A stretch of DNA of 64,000 nucleotides from positions 1,488,001 to 1,552,000 of the forward strand of contig NZ_BNEM01000002.1 in NCBI RefSeq assembly GCF_018327705.1, in the 5' to 3' direction. Positions 32,718 to 41,421 of the stretch are shown here, in pieces. The translations under genes and the position numbers were made by a program. Numbering within the stretch: the stretch's first letter is position 1; each line of letters starts with the position of its first letter. This DNA comes from Catellatospora sp. TT07R-123. Its GTDB lineage: Bacteria; Actinomycetota; Actinomycetes; Mycobacteriales; Micromonosporaceae. Under the pieces are notes generated by a model that saw only the letters and a program-made list of their open reading frames with translations, did not search any database and had not been told where the DNA came from.

Positions 32718-34205
32718 ATGCATACCCCCGAAGAGTCCTTTCCTGCCTCGCTGCGTGCTGCCTGGGCCGAGCTGGCCCGGCGCGGCCGCGTGCTGGCGCT
32801 GGCCGGCGCCGCGCTGCTGGTGCTGGCGTTCGCGCTGCTGCCCGGCCTGGCCGTCCACTCCTCGTGCAGCCAGGGGCCGGTGGAGGTGCCGTGCCCGGTC
32901 GATCCGCGCGACGAAGCCGGGCGGGCGGTGGCCGACGAGTTCTGGTTCGCGCACCGCGGCCTGGACGGCGACGGCACCATCACCGCCCGGCTGACCGAGC
33001 TGACCGGCACCATCACGTACCCGCCGCCCCACCACGACCAGATCGTGTCCGGCCTGGTGCCGTGGGCCAAGACCGGGCTCATCATCAAGGACGGGCTGCG
33101 GCGGGGCTCGGCGTACGCGGCGATCATGATGACCGGCGCCCACGGCGTGCGGATGCAGCACAGCTATGTCGAGGACGTCGCCGGGCAGCCCGGCGGGGTG
33201 TCGGCGGCGCAGCCGCGCTGGCTGCGCCTGACCCGGTCGGGCGACGTCATCACCGGGTACGAGTCGGCCGACGGGCAGCGCTGGACGCAGGTCGGCACGG
33301 CGCGGCTGCCCGGCCTGCCCGCCACGGTCCAGGTGGGCCTGTTCGCCGCCTCGCCCGGCGACCTGACCCTGCGCGAGATCGGCCTCGGCGGGCACGTCGG
33401 CGAGAGCCGCTTCACGCAGGCCGTGGGCGTGTTCGACAGCGTCGCCGTGGACGGCCGCGCCGCGCCGGGCCCGTGGGGCAGCGACAGCGTCGGCGAGATG
33501 AACCACACCGACTGGGAGAAGTACCACCGGGCGTCCGGGCTGGTGGAGGCAGGCGGCACGCTGACGGTCAGCGGCACCGGCGACATCGGGCCGGTCGGCG
33601 CCGAGGGCGGCCAGCGCGTCGAGGGCACCCTGATCGGCCTGTTCGCGGGGCTGATCGTGGTCATCGTGGTGGCGGTGCGGTTCGGCGCGGCGGGGACGCG
33701 GCGCGAGCTGGCCGCCCGGTCGGCGGTGCTCGGCGGCGCCGTGTTCGCGGGCAGCCTGGCCACCGCGGCGGTCGCACTGCCGCTGGGGGTGTGGCTGCTG
33801 CGCCGGGCCGGGGTGAACGTGCTGCCGGTGGGGCTGTTCACCCAGGCGCGGGTGGTCGTCGGGGCGGCCGCGGTCGCGGCGCTGGTGGCGGTGTTCGCGC
33901 TCGCGCTGGGCGTGCTGCTGCGGCGGCGGTGGCAGGCGGTCACCGCCGGGCTGGGGATCGTGGTGCTGCCGTACCTGTTCGGGGTGGTGCCGTACCTGCC
34001 GGACGGGGTGTCGGCGTGGCTGCTGCGGGTCACGCCCGCGGCCGGGTTCGCGGTGCTCCAGACCGTGGACGAGTTCCCGCAGGTGACCGCCCACTACGCG
34101 CCGTACGCGGGCTACTTCCCGCTGCCGGGCTGGGCGGGCCTGGCGGTGCTGGGCGCGTTCGCGGGCGCCGCGTACGCGCTCGCCGCCCGGCGCACCGCCC
34201 ACTGA
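32718..34205 (+). CDS. ABC-2-permease-like membrane protein with external lectin-like domain
   Basis: 495 aa. One N-terminal helix (27-47) leads into a 250-residue external domain and then five or six C-terminal helices (from about residue 306: GTLIGLFAGLIVVIVVAVRF, ... GVLLRRRWQAVTAGLGIVV). The external domain (about 70-240) reads as a DUF1349/concanavalin-like sandwich: WAKTGLIIKDGLRRGSAYAA, WLRLTRSGDVITGYESADGQ, RWTQVGTARL. The membrane half resembles ABC-2 permeases. No ATPase gene is adjacent. Divergent from the two-component pair at 31448, a common layout for sensed exporters. Function unknown; a sugar- or wall-sensing exporter is possible. Confidence 0.75.
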   Translation: MHTPEESFPASLRAAWAELARRGRVLALAGAALLVLAFALLPGLAVHSSCSQGPVEVPCPVDPRDEAGRAVADEFWFAHRGLDGDGTITARLTELTGTITYPPPHHDQIVSGLVPWAKTGLIIKDGLRRGSAYAAIMMTGAHGVRMQHSYVEDVAGQPGGVSAAQPRWLRLTRSGDVITGYESADGQRWTQVGTARLPGLPATVQVGLFAASPGDLTLREIGLGGHVGESRFTQAVGVFDSVAVDGRAAPGPWGSDSVGEMNHTDWEKYHRASGLVEAGGTLTVSGTGDIGPVGAEGGQRVEGTLIGLFAGLIVVIVVAVRFGAAGTRRELAARSAVLGGAVFAGSLATAAVALPLGVWLLRRAGVNVLPVGLFTQARVVVGAAAVAALVAVFALALGVLLRRRWQAVTAGLGIVVLPYLFGVVPYLPDGVSAWLLRVTPAAGFAVLQTVDEFPQVTAHYAPYAGYFPLPGWAGLAVLGAFAGAAYALAARRTAH

Positions 34206-34216
34206 CCGCGCCGAGA

Positions 34217-34248
34217 GGCAGGGCACCTGGTCACGCAGGTGCCCTGCC
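34217..34248. terminator. Bidirectional hairpin overlapping the end of the GNAT gene
   Basis: A perfect 13-bp stem, GGCAGGGCACCTG (34217-34229) and CAGGTGCCCTGCC (34236-34248), loop 6 nt. The stop codon of the GNAT gene (34231-34233) lies in the loop. It can serve both convergent genes. Confidence 0.75.
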
Positions 34249-34755
34249 GCTCAGCGCGAAGGTGAGCAGGGGGCCGTCGCGGTCGACGAGCCTCGCCTCG
34301 GCGAGCAGGCCGTCGGCGAGCAGGCGGCGGAAGGTGCGCAGGGCGGGCTGGTTGGCGGCCAGCACGTGCAGCAGGACGGTCGGCAGGCCCGCGCCGATCG
34401 CCCGGGTGACCAGGCGACGGGCCAGCGCGGTGCCCAGGCCGCGGCGCTGCCAGGCGTCCTCGACCAGGATCGCCACCTCGGCGGTGTCCGCTCCGTACGC
34501 GACGAGCTGGGCCGCGGCGACGAGCTGCCCGTCGGCGGCGCCGCCGCTGGCGATCGCGACGGAGGTGTGGCCTGCGGCCAGCAGCTTGGCGAGCTGGGCG
34601 CGGGGCGGCGCCCCGGCACCGCTGAGGTAGCGGCGGTAGAGGCTGTCGGGCGAGCAGCGCCCGTGCATGTCGACGATCCCGTCGAGGTCGTGCTCGGTGG
34701 CGGTGCGCAGCAGCGGTGCCGCGGGCGGCGCCCAGCCTCCTATGTCGAGCATCAT
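34231..34755 (-). CDS. GNAT-family N-acetyltransferase
   Basis: 174 aa; ATG at 34755 (or the adjacent 34752), with AGGA seven bases upstream. The GNAT fold is clear: LLRTATEHDLDGIVDMHGRC, VAAAQLVAYGADTAEVAILV and the acetyl-CoA pyrophosphate loop DAWQRRGLGTALARRLV (motif Q/R-x-x-G-x-G/A), then VLAANQPALRTFRRL. The substrate cannot be told. It is divergent from a TetR gene, with an 18-bp dyad (34770-34787) between them that probably controls both. Confidence 0.88.
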   Translation of the reverse strand: MMLDIGGWAPPAAPLLRTATEHDLDGIVDMHGRCSPDSLYRRYLSGAGAPPRAQLAKLLAAGHTSVAIASGGAADGQLVAAAQLVAYGADTAEVAILVEDAWQRRGLGTALARRLVTRAIGAGLPTVLLHVLAANQPALRTFRRLLADGLLAEARLVDRDGPLLTFALSGRAPA

Positions 34756-34769
34756 AATCGGATCCTGCG

Positions 34770-34787
34770 CTATGATGGCCGTCATAG
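34770..34787. promoter_or_regulatory. Operator dyad between GNAT and TetR genes
   Basis: CTATGATGGCCGTCATAG: palindromic except for one central base pair. Contains TATGAT, a possible -10 box for the TetR gene. Located 15 bp from the GNAT start and 26 bp from the TetR start. Very likely the regulator's own binding site. Confidence 0.7.
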
Positions 34788-34812
34788 TCAAGCGCGTACC
34801 CGTGGAGTGGAC

Positions 34813-35412
34813 ATGGACAGCAGCCGCGAGAAGATGGTCAAGACCGCGGCCCGCCTGCTGTCCGAGCGCGGCTATGCCGCCACGTCGTTCCAGGACGTGA
34901 TCGCCCGCTCCGGCGCCCCGCGCGGCTCGATCTACCACCACTTCCCCGGCGGCAAGGAGCAGCTGGCCGCCGAGGCCCTGCGCTGGTACGCCGAACGCAC
35001 CCGCTTCCAGATCCCCGACGGCGCCGACCCGGCCCTGACCGCCGTCGCCGGCTACTTCGCCGCCACCGCCGCCTGGCTGCGCAAGACCGAGTTCCGGGGC
35101 GGCTGTCCGTTCGCCGGGGTGGCCCTCGACGTCTCCCCCGGCGAGCCGCTGTACACCCTGGTCGCCGAGACCTTCGCCGACTGGTGCCGGGTGCTGGAGC
35201 ACGCCTTCACCGCCGAGGGCTGCCCGGCGCCGACGGCCCGCGCCCTGGCCAGCCTCGTGGTCGCCGGGGCCGAGGGCGGGCTGCTGCTGGCCCGCGCCCA
35301 GCGCGACACCAAGCCGCTCGACGACGTCGCCGCCCAGGTCCTGGCCCACCTGCGGGCGACGCTCGACGCCCACCGGCCCACCCCGGCGCCGGGCGCCGCG
35401 GCCGCTCGGTAG
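34813..35412 (+). CDS. TetR-family repressor (LmrA/YxaF type)
   Basis: 199 aa from the ATG at 34813 (GGAG at good spacing). HTH: MVKTAARLLSERGYAATSFQ, DVIARSGAPRGSIYHHFPGG (the SIYHHFPGGKEQL form is typical of LmrA/YxaF relatives). The C-terminal domain has the matching conserved GGCPFAGVALDVSPGE. Such proteins respond to flavonoids or drugs in Bacillus; the ligand here is unknown. Divergent from the GNAT gene with a shared dyad operator. Confidence 0.93.
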   Translation: MDSSREKMVKTAARLLSERGYAATSFQDVIARSGAPRGSIYHHFPGGKEQLAAEALRWYAERTRFQIPDGADPALTAVAGYFAATAAWLRKTEFRGGCPFAGVALDVSPGEPLYTLVAETFADWCRVLEHAFTAEGCPAPTARALASLVVAGAEGGLLLARAQRDTKPLDDVAAQVLAHLRATLDAHRPTPAPGAAAAR

Positions 35413-35423
35413 CGTGCACACCC

Positions 35424-35999
35424 ATGCTCAAGCAGCGCCTGTTCATCGCGGTATACCCGCCGCCGGACGCCGTCGCCGACCTGGCCGCCGTGGCGTCCCG
35501 ACTGGCGTTCAACCGGCCGCACGCCGACGGGCTGTCCCTGCGCCCGGTGCCGCCCTGGCAGTGGCACATCACCCTGGCCTTCCTCGGCGAGATCACGCCT
35601 GAGCAGGCTGGATCGGCGTGCACCGCGATGACGGCGGTCGCCGACCGCCCCGCGCCGGTGCTCCGGCTCGGCGGCGGGGGCCGCTTCGACAACGGCCGCG
35701 CCAGCGCGGTCTGGGCCGGGGTGCGCGGCGACCTGGCCGCGCTGCACGAGCTCACCGAGCGGCTGCGCCGGGAGCTGTCGGCCGCCGCCGTCCCGTTCGA
35801 CCCCCGGCCCTACCAGCCGCACCTGACGCTGGCCCGGCCCGGCGAGCGGCTCGAACCCGACGAGCTGCGCGAGGTGCTCGACCGGCTCGACGCGTACGCC
35901 GGACCGTCCTGGCCAGCCGACCGCATCGTGCTCATGCGCAGCGACCACCCGGTCAGCAACGACTACACCGAAGTGTTCGCCGCGCCGCTGCCCGGTTGA
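35424..35999 (+). CDS. thpR: RNA 2',3'-cyclic 3'-phosphodiesterase (2H family)
   Basis: 191 aa. The two HxT/S motifs of the 2H fold are WHITLAFLGE (His48) and QPHLTLARPG (His133), correctly spaced in a chain of normal length opening KQRLFIAVYPPP. ThpR hydrolyses 2',3'-cyclic phosphate RNA ends to 2'-phosphate and can ligate tRNA halves in vitro. Cytosolic. The start follows the TetR gene by 11 bp, so it may be read from the same message. Convergent with the next gene at a 3-bp gap. Confidence 0.92.
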   Translation: MLKQRLFIAVYPPPDAVADLAAVASRLAFNRPHADGLSLRPVPPWQWHITLAFLGEITPEQAGSACTAMTAVADRPAPVLRLGGGGRFDNGRASAVWAGVRGDLAALHELTERLRRELSAAAVPFDPRPYQPHLTLARPGERLEPDELREVLDRLDAYAGPSWPADRIVLMRSDHPVSNDYTEVFAAPLPG

Positions 36000-36002
36000 C
36001 GG

Positions 36003-36926
36003 TCAGCAGGGCGGCCGCGCGGCGGTGGCCGCGCCCGGATCGCGGTCGGGCTGCCGCACCAGGCTGCCGCCGTCGGGTTCGGGATACAGCCACGCCTGCG
36101 CCGACCCGACCGTGGTCAGCACGAACGGTTTGCCGCCGTCGTCGACGGTGAGCACCCCGTCGCCCGCCGCCGAGGAGTAGTCCACCTCCAGCACCCATTC
36201 GATCGCGTCCTCGGTGGAGACCACCGTCACGTCGATGACCTCCTCGTCGGAGGCGCTGACCGTGAACGCGGGCGCCTCGGCCGGGCCTGCGTCGTTGACC
36301 CACTGGCCGTGCACCGCCCCGCCGTCGGCGCTGACCCGCAGGTGCTCCGGCACGACCGCGGCGCCGCAGCCGTCCCAGGCGTTGAACCAACCGGGCTGCG
36401 GCCGCGAGCGCTTGAGCACCTTGACCCGGATCGACTCCAGGTGCACCAGCGTCGCGTCGCGGCCGCGCAGCACGAAGCGCACCTGGTCCTCGTCGGCGAT
36501 GACGCCGCCCTGGGCGATGGCCCAGTCGGCGAACGCCGACTTGTCGATCGCGGCCAGCGCCCGGTCGGGCACCGACCCCTGGTCGGCGGTCGCGGGAAGG
36601 ACGAAGTTCGGCGACTCCGCGTACTGGTGCACCACGGTCGCCGCGACCGGGGCGGGCGGCGGGTCGATCGCCTCGCCGAGCTGGTCCAGCAGCTTCGGCA
36701 CGTAGTACGAGCCGACGGCGCCGAACACCCCGAACGCGGTGAGCACCGCGAGCCCGCGCAGCACCCATTTGCGCGGCCCGGTCGGCGGCGGGGCCTGCGG
36801 CGGCACCGGGGGCACCGGCACCGGCGGAGCCGGACGCGGTGCGGCGACCGGCGCGGGCTGGGGCGGCACCGGCCGGGGCGGCGGCGGGACCTCGGAGGGG
36901 TCGACCGGCAGCGAGGGTGTCGTCAC
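36003..36926 (-). CDS. Uncharacterised protein with Pro-rich head and one membrane helix
   Basis: 307 aa from a GTG at 36926. Residues 1-50 are a Pro/Val-rich cytosolic stretch, residues 54-74 a membrane helix (VLRGLAVLTAFGVFGAVGSYY), and the remainder is an extracellular, acidic, beta-rich domain (RFVLRGRDATLVHLESIRVK, VIDVTVVSTEDAIEWVLEVD). The topology is like many actinobacterial membrane-anchored sensors of unknown function. No family recognised; not in an obvious operon. Confidence 0.75.
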   Translation of the reverse strand: MTTPSLPVDPSEVPPPPRPVPPQPAPVAAPRPAPPVPVPPVPPQAPPPTGPRKWVLRGLAVLTAFGVFGAVGSYYVPKLLDQLGEAIDPPPAPVAATVVHQYAESPNFVLPATADQGSVPDRALAAIDKSAFADWAIAQGGVIADEDQVRFVLRGRDATLVHLESIRVKVLKRSRPQPGWFNAWDGCGAAVVPEHLRVSADGGAVHGQWVNDAGPAEAPAFTVSASDEEVIDVTVVSTEDAIEWVLEVDYSSAAGDGVLTVDDGGKPFVLTTVGSAQAWLYPEPDGGSLVRQPDRDPGAATAARPPC

Positions 36927-37001
36927 CCGCCGAAGGGTAATGGCCCCGTCCGGCCGGGACGGTCGGCTGATCGTCCCGCCGGACTGTCCGCTAGCCGACT
37001 G

Positions 37002-37982
37002 TCACCAGGCCCAGGCCTCCGGTCCGGGGCCGCCGTTGCCGACCGGCGGGAAGATCTCGTCCAGGCGGGCCAGCACGTCGGCGCCCAGCTCGGTCGTCAA
37101 CGCGGCCAGCGGCAGGTCCAGCTGCTCGGGCGTACGCGGGCCGACCACGGGCGCGGTCACCCCGGGGCGGGACAGCAGCCAGGCCAGCGCCACCGTGGTC
37201 GGGGCCAGGCCGAGGTCGGCGCACAGGCGCTCGTACCGCTCGATCGCGGCCCGGTGCGGCTCGACCCGTTCGGGCGCGTGCAGGACGCTGCGCCCGCTCT
37301 CGCCGTCGCGCTGCTTGCGCAGCGCCCCCGACAGCGCCCCGAAGTGCAGCGGCGAGTACGGCAGCACCCCGATGCCGTGCGCGATCGCCGACGGCAGCAC
37401 CTCCAGCTCCACGTGGCGCGTGAGCAGGTTGTACTTGGCCTGCTCCGACACCAGCCCGAGCAGGTGCCACTTCGCGGCCGCGGCCTGTGCCGCCGCCAGG
37501 TGCCACCCGGCGAAGTTCGACGATCCGGCGTAGCGGACCTTGCCCTGGGTGACCAGGGTCTGCATCGCCTGCCAGATCTCCTCCCAGGGCGTGTCGCGCT
37601 GCACGTGGTGCAGCTGGAACAGGTCGATCCAGTCGGTGCGCAGCCGCCGCAGCGACGCCTCGCAGGAGGCGATGATGTGCCGGGCCGACAGGCCGCCGTC
37701 GTTGGGCCAGTCGCTCATCGGCGCGTACACCTTCGTGGCCAGCACGACCCTGTCCCGCTGGCCGGTGCGGGCGAACCAATTGCCGATGAAGCGCTCGCTC
37801 ATGCCGTCGCCGCGCTCGCTGCCGTACATGTTGGCGGTGTCGACGAAGTTCACGCCGTCGGCCAGCGCCCGGTCGAGGATCGCGTGGCTGGCCGCCTCGT
37901 CGATCTGCCAGGCGAAGTTCATGGTGCCCAGGCACAGGCGGCTGACGCGCAGGCCGGTGCGGCCCAGGTGGGTGTATTCCAT
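37002..37982 (-). CDS. Aldo/keto reductase
   Basis: 326 aa from the ATG at 37982 (MEYTHLGRTGLRVSRLCLGT). Catalytic tetrad: Asp48 and Tyr53 in VNFVDTANMYGSE, Lys84 in RVVLATKV and His125 in DLFQLHHVQR. The NADPH-binding end is conserved (GSSNFAGWHLAAA, VVGPRTPEQL). It belongs to the YajO/Kv-beta-like group. The substrate is a carbonyl compound of unknown identity. Divergent from the ArsR-like gene, 63 bp apart. Confidence 0.92.
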   Translation of the reverse strand: MEYTHLGRTGLRVSRLCLGTMNFAWQIDEAASHAILDRALADGVNFVDTANMYGSERGDGMSERFIGNWFARTGQRDRVVLATKVYAPMSDWPNDGGLSARHIIASCEASLRRLRTDWIDLFQLHHVQRDTPWEEIWQAMQTLVTQGKVRYAGSSNFAGWHLAAAQAAAAKWHLLGLVSEQAKYNLLTRHVELEVLPSAIAHGIGVLPYSPLHFGALSGALRKQRDGESGRSVLHAPERVEPHRAAIERYERLCADLGLAPTTVALAWLLSRPGVTAPVVGPRTPEQLDLPLAALTTELGADVLARLDEIFPPVGNGGPGPEAWAW

Positions 37983-38045
37983 GCCGCGACCGTAGGAGCC
38001 GGTCGCGGCTGGCCCGCAGCCGTTCGACTGTGCTCGAATACCAGC

Positions 38046-39005
38046 GTGATCGAGATCGAGTTCGGGGCCGCCGACCTGGTCGACGTGCGGTTCGCGCACT
38101 CGCCGATGGCCGAGGTGGTCACCAGCACGATGGCGCTGACCCGGCGCACCGGCCACTGGCTGCACGCGGCCTGGCGGGAGCGGACGCTGCCGCTGTTCAC
38201 CGGTCCCGAGCTGGCCGTCCTGCGCGCGGTCGTGTCCGGGCCCTGCTACATCCCCGACTTCCTCACCCCGGTGCTGCCGGCCGCCCGGCCGGGCCTCGAC
38301 GACGAGCTGGCCGCCGTCGCCGCCACCCCGCCGGACCGGGTCGCGGCCGAGGTCGCGGCGGCCTGGGCGGGACACGCCCCGCCGCCGGAGGCCGCGCGGT
38401 TCCTGACCGACCCGGCCGCCGCGCTGGTCACGCTCGTCGCGCAGGTGCGGCACTACTTCGACCGGGCCATCGCACCGGTATGGCCGAGGCTGCGCGCCGC
38501 CGTCGAGGCCGAGCTCGCCCACCGGGCCCGGCTCGCCGCCGACCACGGCCCCCGCGCGCTGGTCGCCGGGCTGCACCCGCAGCTGGACTGGGACGGCTCG
38601 GCGCTGCTGCTGGCCAGCGCCAAGTCACGCCAGTGGACCCTGGACGGGCACCGGCTGGCACTGCTGCCCACCGGGTTCGCCGGGCCGACGCTGCACACCA
38701 TGACCGAGGCGGTGCACGGCCGCGCCCTCTGGTACGCCCCGCGCGGCTACGGCAGCATCTGGGACGCCGAGGTGCCCGGTCCGTCGCAGGCACTGGCCGC
38801 GCTGCTCGGGCCGACCCGGGCCGCCGTGCTGTCCGCGCTGGCCGTGCCCGCGAGCACCGGCGAGATCGCCACCACGCTGGGCCTGGCCCCGGCGACCGCC
38901 TCGCACCACCTGACCACGCTGCGCGACGCGGGCCTGGTCACCGCCGAACGCACCGGCCGCCGGCTGTCCTACCGCCGCACCCCCGTCGGCGAACAGCTCA
39001 CCTGA
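38046..39005 (+). CDS. ArsR-like winged-helix regulator with N-terminal extension
   Basis: 319 aa from the GTG at 38046. The first 230 residues form a helical domain (FAHSPMAEVVTSTMALTRRT, ALVTLVAQVRHYFDRAI) found in actinobacterial ArsR relatives (DUF5937-like). The C-terminal 70 residues are the winged helix: ALLGPTRAAVLSALAVPAST, GEIATTLGLAPATASHHLTT, LRDAGLVTAERTGRRLSYR. No metal-binding cysteine motif is present, so not a classical metal sensor. The divergent aldo/keto reductase is a possible target. Confidence 0.9.
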   Translation: MIEIEFGAADLVDVRFAHSPMAEVVTSTMALTRRTGHWLHAAWRERTLPLFTGPELAVLRAVVSGPCYIPDFLTPVLPAARPGLDDELAAVAATPPDRVAAEVAAAWAGHAPPPEAARFLTDPAAALVTLVAQVRHYFDRAIAPVWPRLRAAVEAELAHRARLAADHGPRALVAGLHPQLDWDGSALLLASAKSRQWTLDGHRLALLPTGFAGPTLHTMTEAVHGRALWYAPRGYGSIWDAEVPGPSQALAALLGPTRAAVLSALAVPASTGEIATTLGLAPATASHHLTTLRDAGLVTAERTGRRLSYRRTPVGEQLT

Positions 39006-39057
39006 GCGGCCTGCTTGCTCCTGCGGGGTACACGTGTGGGGTTGTGCGTACAACCGC

Positions 39058-39555
39058 TCACGCCCGGACGACCCCAGCCGTCCGGGCCGGACGCCGCGTG
39101 AGCCTGGACAGCAGCGCGCCCGAGCCGTGCACGACTGCGACGAGCAGCGCGAACGGCGCCGCCGTGAACAGGCCGACGATCAGCCACGCCGTGGCCACCG
39201 TCGGCGCGGGCACGTCCGCCGCCAGGCCGACCGTCCACGTTCCGGCGCCGAGCAGCGCGAACGCGGCGGCCGCCGCGAGCACCGGGGCCGCCAGCCAGCC
39301 GGTCCGGCGCGCCACGAACTCGCCGACGAGCACCGCGGGCAGCGCCACCATGGCCGTCACCACGCCGCCCAGCACGGCCGCCAGCAGCACCAGCAGCGGC
39401 CCGGCGAGCGGTCCGCCGAGGTCGCCGCCGCGCACCAGCGCCACGAGCAGCAGGGCCGCGTAGCCGAGCAGGCCCTCGGCGACGAAGACCGCCCAGCTCG
39501 CGAGCGCCCCCGCCGTGTACCGCCCGAGGTGGCCGAGCCCGCGAAGCACCTTCAT
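39058..39555 (-). CDS. Small integral membrane protein, uncharacterised
   Basis: 165 aa with four hydrophobic helices (about 12-42, 50-77, 85-105 and 118-143) and basic ends. It contains no recognisable motif: the sequence is Ala/Leu/Val-rich, with VLVGEFVARRTGWLAAPVLA in the middle. Nine bases before 39058 it shares an intergenic gap with the convergent ArsR-like gene. No function is proposed. Confidence 0.75.
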   Translation of the reverse strand: MKVLRGLGHLGRYTAGALASWAVFVAEGLLGYAALLLVALVRGGDLGGPLAGPLLVLLAAVLGGVVTAMVALPAVLVGEFVARRTGWLAAPVLAAAAAFALLGAGTWTVGLAADVPAPTVATAWLIVGLFTAAPFALLVAVVHGSGALLSRLTRRPARTAGVVRA

Positions 39556-39573
39556 GACCAGGGAGGATAGCCG

Positions 39574-41367
39574 TCACCTGGGCTGCGGGCCGACGCCCTC
39601 GCCCGCCAGCGCCTGGACGATCTCGGTGACCCGCCGCACGCCGTGCCGCAGCCGCCGGAAGTATGTGGCCCGGCTGCGCCCCAGCCGTACCGGCTCACCG
39701 ACTCCGCTGTGCAGGTACCGCCAGGTCAGCGCCTGTGCTGCCTCGACGTCCTGGGCCGCGCCGGAGCCGCCGAGCAGCTCCACGGCCGCGCGCAGCAGCC
39801 CGGCCAGCGCCGTGCCGGACCCGGTCACCGGCAGCGCCGACAGCGGGCTGGTCGCCAGCCGGCCGGGCCGGTGCAGGTCGGCCAGCGCCTGGCGGACGTA
39901 CCGCTCCCAGTCGAAGCTGGTCCCCGGGCCGCCCGCGCCGAGCCGGCCCAGCCACGACGGCAGCGCCTCGACCGCGAAGTCCTGCAGGTAGATCCGGTTC
40001 ATCCGGCCGCACCGGTAGACGTCGTGCCGGGTGTCTCCCTGGTGGACCATGCCCAGCTGCTCGCACAGCCGCTGGTACGGCAGCCACGGCGTGGACACCA
40101 GCACCCGCTCGGCCGCCATCCCGACGGCCAGGGTGTGCCGCAGGATCGCCGCGTGCACGGCCGGGTCGTCGTCCCCGCTCACCGCGAGCCCCACCAGCAC
40201 CCCGCCGGTGCCGTCCGGGTCGGCGCGCAGGGCGCCGGTGTGCTGCTGGAGCAGCAGTTCCAGCGCGGGCGTGGCGGACTCCCGCAGGGGAAGCACGTTG
40301 GACAGCCCCAGTGCCTCGCCCTCGGGCCCGACCGCGAGGTAGAACCCGGTCGGCTGGCAGGCCCACCAGGTCTCCAGCATCCGGCCGCATGCCTTGGCGT
40401 CCAGGTGGCCGCGCCGCGCCCAGTGCCGGGTCAGCCGGACGATGTCGGCCTCGTCGCCGGGTTCGGCGGGCCGGATCCGGACCCTGGGTTCGGCGGCAGG
40501 GAAGAGCGTCTCGCGGATCACCGGGTCGTCGACCAGCGCGAGCGACGGGCCGACGATGCCGACCTGCTCGCGGCGGTCGCGGCGGGTGGCGGCCTGCCGC
40601 ATCCGGTGCTGCACGCCACCGGCCAGCAGCGACTGCCGGGCCAGCGGGCGCCGCCAGCGCGCCCCGAGGTCCAGCAGCGTCCGGTACGGCTCCCGCAACG
40701 CCAGCCCGATCTCGTCGCGGCGTACGACGCTGAGCTCGGCCAGCCGGTCGAACTCGGCGGCCGTGGCGCCGACGAGCCGGGCCAGCATCTCCTCGTCGGC
40801 GCAGCCCAGCGTGGCCAGAGCGGTCAGCGCCTCGTCCGCCGCGGCCGGTCCCTCGGTCGCCAGCCGGCGCAGCACCTCGCGGGCCGCGGGTGCGGCCAGC
40901 GCGCCCCGGGCGTCGGCGGGGACCCCGCTGAGCAGCGCCCGGGACAGCTGCCCGGCGACCAGCGGCAGCCCGCCGGACAGGGACGCCACCGCCCGCAGTT
41001 CGGCCGGCTGCCGCAGCCCGGCCTCCCGGGCCAGCGACTCGATCGACGCCGAGCGCCACGGGTCCAGCCGGACGGTGACCGGCGGCTCGCCGTCGGGCCA
41101 GTCCGGCCAGGCCGGCAGCGGGCGGCGGCTCAACGCGATCCAGCGGTCCGCGGCCGGGGCGGCCGACACGGTCCGCGCCAGGCGCATGACGGCGTCGGCG
41201 TCGTCCACGCCGTCGACGACCACGGCGTCGCCGGTGTCGAGGCCGGTCAGCATCAGGGTCTTGCCGACGCCGAGCGGGCCGAAAACGTTGATCAATGGGC
41301 GGTCGGTCCCGCGCAGGGCGGCGAGCACCGCCGCGCGTGCGGCCACCTGGCCGTCCCTCAATTCCAT
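39574..41367 (-). CDS. P-loop ATPase with acetyltransferase-like region and C-terminal HTH-like end
   Basis: 597 aa from the ATG at 41367. The N-terminal 150 residues are a small STAND-like ATPase: Walker A FGPLGVGKTLM (30-40), Walker B-like AVVVDGVDD, and a winged-helix part after it (LRRLATEGPAAADEALTALA). Residues about 280-430 resemble a GNAT fold (VRIRPAEPGDEADIVRLTRH, GFYLAVGPEGEALGLSNVLP). The last 40 residues read like a helix-turn-helix (PVRLGRSRATYFRRLRHGVR). No transmembrane segments. The combination suggests a large ATP-dependent regulator. It is divergent from a small secreted protein, with SARP-like direct repeats between (41422-41440). Confidence 0.75.
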   Translation of the reverse strand: MELRDGQVAARAAVLAALRGTDRPLINVFGPLGVGKTLMLTGLDTGDAVVVDGVDDADAVMRLARTVSAAPAADRWIALSRRPLPAWPDWPDGEPPVTVRLDPWRSASIESLAREAGLRQPAELRAVASLSGGLPLVAGQLSRALLSGVPADARGALAAPAAREVLRRLATEGPAAADEALTALATLGCADEEMLARLVGATAAEFDRLAELSVVRRDEIGLALREPYRTLLDLGARWRRPLARQSLLAGGVQHRMRQAATRRDRREQVGIVGPSLALVDDPVIRETLFPAAEPRVRIRPAEPGDEADIVRLTRHWARRGHLDAKACGRMLETWWACQPTGFYLAVGPEGEALGLSNVLPLRESATPALELLLQQHTGALRADPDGTGGVLVGLAVSGDDDPAVHAAILRHTLAVGMAAERVLVSTPWLPYQRLCEQLGMVHQGDTRHDVYRCGRMNRIYLQDFAVEALPSWLGRLGAGGPGTSFDWERYVRQALADLHRPGRLATSPLSALPVTGSGTALAGLLRAAVELLGGSGAAQDVEAAQALTWRYLHSGVGEPVRLGRSRATYFRRLRHGVRRVTEIVQALAGEGVGPQPR

Positions 41368-41421
41368 CGCGCTTTTATCGCCACGCCAATCGATGGTGTC
41401 AACCGGCGCCGACCTGCGGTT

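Noticed and set aside
30783-34226. Frame of 1147 aa spanning the two-component genes and the membrane protein
   Set aside because: Only its C-terminal 222 residues are real (OmpR regulator); the rest is antisense or out of frame to better genes.
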